Notes under the pieces: generated by a model
Told to the model about the DNA's origin: nothing
What the model saw: the letters and a program-made list of their open reading frames with translations, nothing else
The model's database searches: none
Origin: Pseudomonas sp. KBW05
Lineage (GTDB): Bacteria > Pseudomonadota > Gammaproteobacteria > Pseudomonadales > Pseudomonadaceae
Direction: 5' to 3'
Assembly: GCF_003852405.1 (NCBI RefSeq)
Contig: NZ_QAJM01000019.1
Coordinates: 1-64,000 of the forward strand
Length of the DNA stretch: 64,000 nt
In this document: positions 57,219 through 64,000 of the stretch, in pieces
Position numbering within the stretch: the first letter of the stretch is position 1
How the letters are laid out: every line of letters starts with the position of its first letter
Made by a program: the position numbers and the translations under genes

Positions 57219-58649
57219 TCACCAGTTGGCCAGGGTCAGCGCGACGCGGTTTTCCAGGGCCTTGATCTGCGCGCCACTGGCCAGGTAATTGTTGCTGATC
57301 ATCGAGAACACCAAGCGGCGCCCGTGGGCGTCGGTGATGTAGCCCCCCAATGAGGAGACGCCGGCCATGGAGCCGGTCTTGGCGTGCAGGTTATTCGCCG
57401 CCGGGGTTTCGCGCAGGCGAAAGCGCAGGCTGCCACCGGTCATGCGCTCGCGGTTGCCGGCAATCGGCAGCGCGTTGTACCAGGCGTCGAACCAGGGCTG
57501 TTTGCTCGCGGCCAACATCAGGTCGGTGAGCGCTTGCGAAGACACCAGGTTCATCCGCGACAGGCCCGAGCCGTCCACCTGCCTCAACATCGTCGTATCC
57601 AGCCCCTGGCGCTGCATGAAGCCCGCCACCGCCGCCACGCCTGCCGACGCTGTCCCGCTATTCGACGCTTTGCGGCCCATGGCCTTGAGCAAGGCTTCGG
57701 ACATATTGTTGTTCGACAGCTTGAGCAGCGGCGAAATCAGTTCCTGTAACGGCGCCGACTGGTGCTCGGCCAGCACACTCGCCGTGGCCGGGCTTGCGCC
57801 GCCCATCACGCGACGACCGAGCACGGTGATGCCCTGCTGCGCCAGCGCCTGCTCGAACAGGTTGGCGACCAACTGCGTCGGTTCCCACACACTCACCAGT
57901 TGCCGGCTCTGCTTGCCCGGTGCCACGGCACCGCTGAGTTGCAACAGGTTGGTGCCGTGGCGACGGTTGATCCCATAGGTGTTGCCCGGCCCGCTGATGG
58001 CGCGGTTGCTCAGTTGCAGGTAGTCGGTGGGCGGAAAGATCGTCACCGCCACCGGCTGGCCAGTCCGCACCGGCGCCTTGGCCGTGACCAGCACGGTGCC
58101 TGCATCAAAATCCGCATTGGGTGACACGGTCAGCGCCGAAATCTGCGCGCCGTAGTAGGTGCTTTCGTCATCGTGGGACCAATCGACGCCCAGTCGCTCA
58201 GCGTCAAACCAAGTGTCATCGAACACCAGGTCGCCCTGCACCTGGCGGATGCCTGTGCTCGCCAGTTGTGCGGCCAGGGCCTGGTAGTCGGCGAATTGCA
58301 GGGTCGGGTCACCCAGGCCGCGCAGGTAGAGGTTGCCGCTGAGGCGCTCGCCCTGCTGCACACCGCTGCTCAACAGTTGGGTGGCAAATCGGTACTGCGG
58401 GCCGAGCACATCCATCGCCGCCGCGGTGGTCAGCAACTTGAGGTTGGAGGCCGGCACCAGCCGCGTGCGCGGATTGTGCTGATAGAGCGTGGTGCCACTG
58501 CGGGCATCGCGCACCGTCAGCGAAACCGTGGCGCCGTGCAGCGCCGGGTCGGCCAGCAGTTGGTCGAGGGACGTGGTTTGCGAAACGCTGGCGCAGCCAT
58601 TCAGCAGCAACAGCAGTGCGCTGGTGTAGATCAACTTTGCAAATTGCAT
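57219..58649 (-). CDS. dacB: D-Ala-D-Ala carboxypeptidase/endopeptidase (PBP4)
   Basis: A 476-residue class C penicillin-binding protein. A lipoprotein-like signal (LLLLNGC, Cys19) precedes the three active-site motifs: SNLK at 68-71, SNN in LSNNNMSEALL, and KTG in HAKTGSMAG. It trims and cleaves peptidoglycan cross-links in the periplasm and in pseudomonads influences ampC induction. Lipid attachment instead of free periplasmic form is inferred from the LNGC motif. Confidence 0.93.
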   Translation of the reverse strand: MQFAKLIYTSALLLLLNGCASVSQTTSLDQLLADPALHGATVSLTVRDARSGTTLYQHNPRTRLVPASNLKLLTTAAAMDVLGPQYRFATQLLSSGVQQGERLSGNLYLRGLGDPTLQFADYQALAAQLASTGIRQVQGDLVFDDTWFDAERLGVDWSHDDESTYYGAQISALTVSPNADFDAGTVLVTAKAPVRTGQPVAVTIFPPTDYLQLSNRAISGPGNTYGINRRHGTNLLQLSGAVAPGKQSRQLVSVWEPTQLVANLFEQALAQQGITVLGRRVMGGASPATASVLAEHQSAPLQELISPLLKLSNNNMSEALLKAMGRKASNSGTASAGVAAVAGFMQRQGLDTTMLRQVDGSGLSRMNLVSSQALTDLMLAASKQPWFDAWYNALPIAGNRERMTGGSLRFRLRETPAANNLHAKTGSMAGVSSLGGYITDAHGRRLVFSMISNNYLASGAQIKALENRVALTLANW

Positions 58650-58700
58650 CGGTGCTTTGTTTCCGCGAGAAATCAGTGCGGCAACGCTACCAGCTCACTC

Positions 58701-58741
58701 CCCCTGTGGCGAGGGAGCTTGTCGAATCGTCGCCACAGGGG
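58701..58741. repeat. Decayed REP hairpin after the TonB receptor
   Basis: CCCCTGTGGCGA and TCGCCACAGGGG form a 12-base stem around GGGAGCTTGTCGAATCG; it keeps part of the GGGAGCTTGCTCCC family core and probably serves as the 3' hairpin of the receptor gene, 6 bases after its stop. Confidence 0.8.
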
Positions 58742-58747
58742 TCAGGC

Positions 58748-61168
58748 TTAGAACTCCAGCGTGCTGGACACCGAGAACTGCCGCGCATCCCCAATCGACA
58801 CAAACAGGCGGCTGGCCGCCGAGGTGTAGTAGGTGCGGTCGAACATGTTCTTCACGTTGAGCTGGAACTTGACCTTTTGCCCGTCAATCTTGGTGTCGTA
58901 GGTGGCAAACGCGTCCGCCACGGTGTAGCCCGGCAGGGTGAAGTCGTTGGCCGCGTCACCTGCGCGCTCGCCGACGTAGCGTGCACCAGTGCCCACACGC
59001 AACTGGTCGCCGCCGAAAATGCTGCCGAAGTCATAGGCCACCGACAGCGAGCCGGTGTGCTTGGCGACGTTTTGCAGGCGGTTGCCTTCCAGGGTCGGGT
59101 CCTTGTCCTTGACGTCTTCGGCGTCGGTGTAGGCGTAGCTGCCGATCAGGCTCCACTGGTCGGTCAACTGGCCGCTGGCGTCCAGTTCCAGGCCACGGGA
59201 GCGGACTTGGCCGGCAATGCTGTAGATGGTGTTCGCGCCGGAACCGACGGAGACCAGCACATTGCGCTTGTCGATATTGAACAGCGCCGCACTGGCGGTG
59301 ATGCGCCCAGGAATATCGAGCTTGGCCCCCAGTTCCCAGGACTTGGATTTCTCCGGCGTCAGGTCGCCAGTCAAGGTGCTGCCATCGGCCAGGGCGGCGA
59401 TGGTGGAGTTGGGCTTGAACGATTCGGTGTAGCTGCCGTAGAACGACAGCTCGTCGGTATAGCGATACACCAGGCCCGCACGCGGCACCCAGGCCTGGCC
59501 GTTGCCGTTGGTGTTGGCTTTGAATGGCACGCCCTTGCCGGCGTACTGGTCATACATCTGGTAGCGCGCACCGGCGACGAAGATCCATTGGTCGGTGAGG
59601 TGGATCGCATCCTGGAAGAACAGCGAGTCGCTGCGCAGCAGGTCAGTCTGGGCACTGTCGGCGGCGCTGACGGTGGTACCGGCGACTTCGTTGCCGTAGA
59701 CCGGGTTGTAGTAGTTGAAGCTGCTGCGCGAGTTCTGCCGGATCAGGTCGGCGCGGTAGATCTTGCGGTATTCGTCGTCCATGCCGAACACCAGGTCGTT
59801 CTGCAGGCCAAACACATTGATCTTGCCTTCGAGGCTGGCGGTGGTGAAGCGGTCGGTGGTGATCGCGCCCTTGGTGCCGTCCATCTTGCGGGTCAGGGTG
59901 CCGTCGGCCGCCACCGCGCTGACACGCACTTGGCTGGCGTCGTAGGTCTCGCGGTTCCAGCTGTAGCCGAAGTGGGCTTTCCAGTCGTCGTTGAGGTCGT
60001 GGTCGGCTTCGAAGCGGTACAGGTCGGAGCGGCCTTCCATATTGTTGAAGGGCTCATCCAGACGGCGGGTGGACGGGATGTCCAGCGGGTGGTTGGACTT
60101 GTCGATGGCGGTGCCACGGTCGAACGGCGAGAGAAACTCGCGGTGCTCGTAGGCAAACAGCAACTTGGTATTGTCGCCGTACCAGGCCAGGGACGGCGCC
60201 ACCAGCGTTTCGCGGTGGGTGCCGAAGTTGCGCCAGTAGTCTTCGTCTTCATGGTCGACGATCAGTCGATAGGCCAGGCCGCTGTCACCGATCGGGCCGG
60301 TGGTGTCGAGGCTGCCGCCGCTGCCGTTCTTGCCGTCGCCAAAGGTCGAGCCGCGCACGGTCAGGGCGGTGGACTGCACCAGTTCCGGCTTTTTGCTGAC
60401 GATATTGACCACGCCGCCCGGGTCCTGGATGCCGTACAGCAACGACGACGGGCCCTTGAGCACTTCGACGCGCTCGGCGGTGGCGTTCAACGCACGGCCC
60501 TGCACCACGGGCATGCCGTCGCGCATGATCGAGCCGTTACGGTTATCGCCAAAGCCGCGCAGCATCACCGCGTCCTGGGTGCTGGCGAGGGTGTTGGCCT
60601 GGGTGATGCCGCTGATATTGCCGAGGGCGTCATCCAGGTTGCGCGGGGTCTGGTCGCGCAGCACTTGGGCCGGGACGACGTTGACGGTTTGCGGGGTTTC
60701 CAGCAGCAGCGCCTTGGAGCGCATCACCGAGCTGGTGGGCGGCGGCTGGTAGCTGGTGCTGTCCTGGGTCTGCTGGCCGACACCGCTAATGGTGGTGGCG
60801 CCGAGGTTGACCGCGCCTTCAGTGGGCGCAGGTTCCAGTGCGAGGGTGCGTGCGTCGATCTGGCGGAAAGTAAAGCCGGAGTTGCCGAGCAGACGTTGCA
60901 GAGCCTGGGTAGCGCTCATCTGCCCGCTGACGGCTGGAGCCTTGAGGCCGTACGGCGCTTCATCGGTGTAGATCACGCTGATCCCGGTGACCCGGCTGAA
61001 ATCGCTCAGGGCCTGGGGCAGCGGTTTGGCTGCCAGGGCGAAGTTGAACTGGGCGCTTTGTTGCTCTTGCGCCTGCGCCACGCAGAGGGGCAGCAATGCC
61101 AACCCCGAGACTGCCAATACCGAGGCTCCCAGCCACTGTTTAACCAAACCGCCCGCCGTCGACTTCAT
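58748..61168 (-). CDS. TonB-dependent siderophore receptor with STN domain
   Basis: An 806-residue outer-membrane receptor of the FpvA/FoxA type. A signal peptide ends near CVAQAQ, followed by an STN domain (about 40-105, IYTDEAPYGLKAP), a plug (VVPAQVLRDQTPRNLDDAL, GFGDNRNGSIMRDGMPV) and a barrel ending in VSSTLEF. The STN domain signals to a FecR-like partner, but neither sigma nor FecR gene adjoins it. Siderophore specificity cannot be read off; ferrioxamine or ferrichrome types are possible. The ATG at 61168 is chosen since the in-frame TTG at 61222 has no site. Confidence 0.93.
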   Translation of the reverse strand: MKSTAGGLVKQWLGASVLAVSGLALLPLCVAQAQEQQSAQFNFALAAKPLPQALSDFSRVTGISVIYTDEAPYGLKAPAVSGQMSATQALQRLLGNSGFTFRQIDARTLALEPAPTEGAVNLGATTISGVGQQTQDSTSYQPPPTSSVMRSKALLLETPQTVNVVPAQVLRDQTPRNLDDALGNISGITQANTLASTQDAVMLRGFGDNRNGSIMRDGMPVVQGRALNATAERVEVLKGPSSLLYGIQDPGGVVNIVSKKPELVQSTALTVRGSTFGDGKNGSGGSLDTTGPIGDSGLAYRLIVDHEDEDYWRNFGTHRETLVAPSLAWYGDNTKLLFAYEHREFLSPFDRGTAIDKSNHPLDIPSTRRLDEPFNNMEGRSDLYRFEADHDLNDDWKAHFGYSWNRETYDASQVRVSAVAADGTLTRKMDGTKGAITTDRFTTASLEGKINVFGLQNDLVFGMDDEYRKIYRADLIRQNSRSSFNYYNPVYGNEVAGTTVSAADSAQTDLLRSDSLFFQDAIHLTDQWIFVAGARYQMYDQYAGKGVPFKANTNGNGQAWVPRAGLVYRYTDELSFYGSYTESFKPNSTIAALADGSTLTGDLTPEKSKSWELGAKLDIPGRITASAALFNIDKRNVLVSVGSGANTIYSIAGQVRSRGLELDASGQLTDQWSLIGSYAYTDAEDVKDKDPTLEGNRLQNVAKHTGSLSVAYDFGSIFGGDQLRVGTGARYVGERAGDAANDFTLPGYTVADAFATYDTKIDGQKVKFQLNVKNMFDRTYYTSAASRLFVSIGDARQFSVSSTLEF

Positions 61169-61284
61169 GCTGTGAGAACCCGTGTAGAAAACGCTGTTAA
61201 TGCGAATTGATCGCAGTTTCAAGCACTACACGGATGGGCCGCAGGTTTACCTCACATAAAATTCAAAATATTTCCGAGAACAAT

Positions 61285-61331
61285 ACGCGGAGCGTCGGGG
61301 GATGCGTTCCCACGCGGAGCGTGGGGACGAT
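61285..61331. repeat. Short palindromic repeat, ACGCGGAGCGT type
   Basis: ACGCGGAGCGTCGGGGGATG, then CGTTCCCACGCGGAGCGTGGGG; a distinct repeat family from the REPINs, with tandem GCGGAGCGT boxes and an internal CCCACGC-GGAGCGTGGG palindrome. It lies directly after the GST stop. Confidence 0.8.
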
Positions 61332-61332
61332 C

Positions 61333-62268
61333 TTATTGCGCCTGAATGCGGAAGCCCATGCGTGGGAAATGCACATGCACGGTGCCAGCGCGTTCATCGC
61401 TACGGCGCAGGATCAGCTCTTCGCGCCCAGCAAACAGCAGTTCCCCAGCAACCGGGTCAGTGCCGTAGTCGGTGGCGCTGATGGTCACTTGCTGGCCCCG
61501 GGTGAAGCCATTCAAGTCTTCGAACACTTCGTCCGGCAGATTGGCCGGCGTGGCGTTGCGCGAAATTTCCAGGGCCTGCTCGGCGCTCATCTGGGTGGAG
61601 GTGCCATGGCCGAAGCCCAACACGCGGTCCAGCCAGGCGGCAACAGTCGGGTAAGCGTCCACCAGCGGCGATGTCACCGAGGAGCCCTTGAGGAACCACA
61701 ACGGGTGAGCCAGGGAGAAGTCGGCAATGGAAGGCTCACCGAACAGGAAATCCCCGGCCTGGTGCTTCAATTGTTGATCGATACGGCTGACGATCGCCGG
61801 CCATTGGTGCAGGGCCTGGTCCAATTGCACGCGCGCCGCCGTGCCGCCACTGAACAGCTTGCCGCGATCAGCCACCAGCACCTGGAGCATTTGCGGCGGT
61901 ACCTTGGCAAACTTGACCGCCAGGGATTCGGGTTGGAACACCAGCGCCACCGCATGGGAAAACACCACCGAGTCGGCCCAGGCGGCGAAGCCTTGGCTGA
62001 CCAGTTCCAGGCCTTGGGGAAACAGCGCCGGGGCAGATTTTTCCTGCTCCAGGCGGCGGGCGATCAAGGCGGTGTCGCAATAGATGTCTGCGCCGACTTG
62101 CAGCACCGGGGTCTTGCGATAGCCACCGCTGAGGGCAGTCAGGTCAGGCTTGGGCATCACTGGCGGGATCAACACCGAATGCCAGGACAAACCCTTGAAG
62201 CCCAGCAACAGGCGGGCTTTTTCAGCAAAGGGGGATTGCGGGTAATGGTGAAGAATAAGCTCAGACAT
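61333..62268 (-). CDS. Glutathione S-transferase family protein
   Basis: A 311-residue protein with an N-terminal thioredoxin-like GST domain (HHYPQSPFAEKARLLLGFKGL, KTPVLQVG cis-Pro) and a longer than usual C-terminal helical region, then about 80 extra residues (ISATDYGTDPVAGELLFAG) that form a beta-rich tail not seen in ordinary 200-residue GSTs. Substrate unknown. Confidence 0.85.
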   Translation of the reverse strand: MSELILHHYPQSPFAEKARLLLGFKGLSWHSVLIPPVMPKPDLTALSGGYRKTPVLQVGADIYCDTALIARRLEQEKSAPALFPQGLELVSQGFAAWADSVVFSHAVALVFQPESLAVKFAKVPPQMLQVLVADRGKLFSGGTAARVQLDQALHQWPAIVSRIDQQLKHQAGDFLFGEPSIADFSLAHPLWFLKGSSVTSPLVDAYPTVAAWLDRVLGFGHGTSTQMSAEQALEISRNATPANLPDEVFEDLNGFTRGQQVTISATDYGTDPVAGELLFAGREELILRRSDERAGTVHVHFPRMGFRIQAQ

Positions 62269-62343
62269 GCCGGACTCCGCTCTAGAAGTGAGCCGCTAGC
62301 TTAGCCTGCAACATCCCGTTTGGGGGCGATGGGAACCCATCAG

Positions 62344-62631
62344 TCAAATCAATGAACCACTGGCCGCCAGGCATTCCTTGGCGCTTTTCTTCAATTTCTT
62401 GATCAGCCGTTCCTGGCGCAACGCCTCGCCCTTGCTCGCGCATTGCTCGGTGTACACCAGGGCCACGGCCGGGCTGGAAAGGAAAAACCGCGCGCCCTTG
62501 CCGCTCTGGTGCATGGCAAAACGGCGCAGCGGGTCATTGCTGATGCCGCAATACAGCGAGCCGTTGGCAGCGCGTACCAGGTAGACAAACCAGGGTTTGA
62601 GTTCAGGTGTGTTCACAGATGGATTCGGCAA
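62344..62631 (-). CDS. GIY-YIG nuclease-domain protein
   Basis: A 95-residue UPF0213/YhbQ-like protein. The GIY-YIG core appears as [16 protein letters not shown], with the R in [15 protein letters not shown] and the Glu in [17 protein letters not shown]. Small members bind or nick DNA; the role is unknown. Confidence 0.9.
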   Translation of the reverse strand: MPNPSVNTPELKPWFVYLVRAANGSLYCGISNDPLRRFAMHQSGKGARFFLSSPAVALVYTEQCASKGEALRQERLIKKLKKSAKECLAASGSLI

Positions 62632-62652
62632 GGCAAAGAGGCGCCAAGCTTA

Positions 62653-63123
62653 TCAACGACTGGCCTGGAATGCCTTCAAACCGCGCAATGCCTGGGCACG
62701 CACTGCGTTTTTCACCAACGGCGTCCAGCCCAGTAACAAGCCCTTGGTGCCCAACGCCTGACGCGACCAGCGCCACAAGTCGAAACTGTCGTGGTGCTCG
62801 CTGATCTTGCCGTCACGAAACACAAAGCGCGCCTGAATATCGTTGACCACGGTGTTGCCGGTGGCGCTGAACAGGTAGGTCGCCACCCAATGCGCGCCGC
62901 CGCTGTGTTCGTCGCTACGCACGTTGTCGAAGGTCAGGGAAAAGTCCTTGGCGCGGGTGGTGAGCATGCGCCACATATCACCAGCATCGCGCCCGTGCAG
63001 TTCGCCGAAGGCCGGGTCGCTGAACACCACGTCGTCGGTGTAGCAAGCGGCCATGGCTTCGGCGTCCAGACGTTGGAATGCCTCATAGAAGCGGGTGATC
63101 AGGGCGGTGTGGGCTTCACTCAT
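62653..63123 (-). CDS. NTF2-like (SnoaL-type) family protein
   Basis: A 156-residue protein of the NTF2-like fold (HTALITRFYEAFQRLDAEAMAACYTDDVVFSDPAFGELHG). The cone-shaped fold usually binds a small hydrophobic ligand. About 40 extra C-terminal residues (SRQALGTKGLLLGWTPLVKNAVRAQAL) extend beyond the common length. Function unknown. Confidence 0.82.
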   Translation of the reverse strand: MSEAHTALITRFYEAFQRLDAEAMAACYTDDVVFSDPAFGELHGRDAGDMWRMLTTRAKDFSLTFDNVRSDEHSGGAHWVATYLFSATGNTVVNDIQARFVFRDGKISEHHDSFDLWRWSRQALGTKGLLLGWTPLVKNAVRAQALRGLKAFQASR

Positions 63124-63223
63124 GGGCAGGCTCCTTGATTATCGGCAGGTGAGCTGCACGATAATCCGCGATGCAGGGGAAAGCCATGGGCATTCGCCAA
63201 CCGAATGAGTGATGCACGGAGCG

Positions 63224-63862
63224 TTACAGGTAGACAATGTCCAAGGTGGCGCTGCCATCGATCAGGACTTCTTCGGCAACAGGAAGTTGCCGCTTGTCAG
63301 TGATCGTCGTTGCAATCACCACATCCGTCTTGAACACTTGCATAGGCAGGGGAACCGCGCCAACCCCCGCTGCGCCCGTCAGGGAACGCATCCAGTTCGG
63401 CTGCCAGATCGTGCCGTCTGGCGCATCCATCCAGGTTTGACCATCGATGGACTCGATGACGGCGCTGGGAATATCGTCAGCGAGTGCGTTCAGCATTTTC
63501 AGTCGGTACCAGCCGATTTTCTTGTTGTCGGTGGTCAGTCCCAAGCCGTAGTTGGGCAGCGCGATGTCCTGCTCTGCGGAAGTTCCTGCACGGTTGTCTG
63601 TGCCCTTGATAGCAACCAACGTCGCGGCTTCACAATTGATCGCCAATTGCAGCATGGCTTCCGGGAGCGGGGTCGGCGTGTTACCCAGGTCCTGAACCGA
63701 TATTTTCCCATGGTCCACAACCCCACCCGCCGAGAGCGTTGGGGTACAGGCCGATGGGGTGATGGTCCCGGAGACGCTCAAGTCCACGCTGGACGCGGCA
63801 TACACAGGGGAAATGGCAGACAGCACGACGGCCGCAGCCATTAGACTCAAAGACTGTTTCAT
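63224..63862 (-). CDS. DUF1120 domain-containing secreted protein
   Basis: A 212-residue protein with a cleavable signal peptide (LSLMAAAVVLSAISPVYAASS) and the DUF1120 pattern (VDLSVSGTITPSACTPTLS, then two Cys in the first half, LATDNKKIGWYRLKML-like). The VSGTITPSACTPTLSGGG-type start resembles pilin-like subunits. Such genes often cluster with chaperone/usher-type genes; whatever follows upstream lies outside this window at 64000. Pilus or surface subunit role is an inference. Confidence 0.82.
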   Translation of the reverse strand: MKQSLSLMAAAVVLSAISPVYAASSVDLSVSGTITPSACTPTLSAGGVVDHGKISVQDLGNTPTPLPEAMLQLAINCEAATLVAIKGTDNRAGTSAEQDIALPNYGLGLTTDNKKIGWYRLKMLNALADDIPSAVIESIDGQTWMDAPDGTIWQPNWMRSLTGAAGVGAVPLPMQVFKTDVVIATTITDKRQLPVAEEVLIDGSATLDIVYL

Positions 63863-64000
63863 ATAAAGTTGCTCACACTAACAACCTGCATAACAGGTTA
63901 ATTTATTGGACTAGAGGATTAGTGCCATCGCCACATATAACAACAACACCCACCCACTCTAATCCCGACGCGAAACTTCCAAAATACAAGTATTACGAAT

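Noticed and set aside
58616-61210. Long open frame opposite the TonB receptor
   Set aside because: Reverse-strand shadow; the receptor has signal, STN, plug and barrel signatures.

Overview
The window is a chromosomal segment of a Pseudomonas, most likely of the P. fluorescens group. Evidence: high-GC codon usage; dense REP/REPIN repeats built around GTGGGAGCGGGCTTGCTCGC; a homogentisate operon hmgR/hmgA-fahA-maiA; and gene blocks that follow (from memory of PAO1 and KT2440) the lepA-lepB-rnc-era-recO-pdxJ and lptFG-pepA-holC-valS neighbourhoods. No tRNA, rRNA, IS element, prophage or CRISPR array was seen.

Layout. 0.1-7 kb: an unfamiliar catabolic-type cluster read leftward (amidase, polysaccharide-deacetylase-fold hydrolase, MFS transporter, two SDR oxidoreductases, a small CxxC protein), controlled by a divergent GntR regulator that appears to carry two winged-helix domains, with two ATGTAC-type inverted repeats between. 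7-15 kb: a second Lon-type protease, a chagasin-like lipoprotein inhibitor, a YhhN-family membrane protein, cmoA-cmoB (tRNA wobble modification), then cumA-tadA. 15-21 kb: lepA-lepB-rnc-era-recO-pdxJ. 21-33 kb: lptF-lptG, pepA, holC, valS, rlmF, hupN, yejK and a membrane-anchored glutaredoxin. The lepA/lptG junction looks like a rearrangement point compared with the other pseudomonads I know.

33-41 kb is an iron-signalling island: two back-to-back ECF sigma/FecR systems around one good Fur box. The right one is a complete ferric-citrate fecI-fecR-fecA set. The left one is a DUF3649-PepSY-DUF3325 membrane module with sigma and FecR genes at its end but no TonB receptor beside it. 41-44 kb: LysR plus a DHA2-type MFS pump and an HPF-like protein. 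44-48 kb: a serine catabolic unit (LysR, L-serine dehydratase, serine transporter). 48-52 kb: small stress proteins (DUF3509, PsiE, LexA-controlled yebG), a leucine-dehydrogenase homologue lacking the expected catalytic lysine, and a SirB1/transglutaminase-like protein. 52-57 kb: homogentisate degradation with an aromatic-acid MFS transporter and the IclR regulator hmgR. 57-64 kb: dacB (PBP4), a TonB siderophore receptor with a signalling domain, a GST, a GIY-YIG protein, an NTF2-like protein and a DUF1120 secreted protein.

The items most worth following are the amidase/deacetylase cluster with its double-HTH regulator and its MCGLCG small protein, the Lys-to-Thr change in the leucine dehydrogenase, the receptor-less FecIR/PepSY operon, the two-repeat Ig-like gene inserted before valS, and the lepA/lptG junction.
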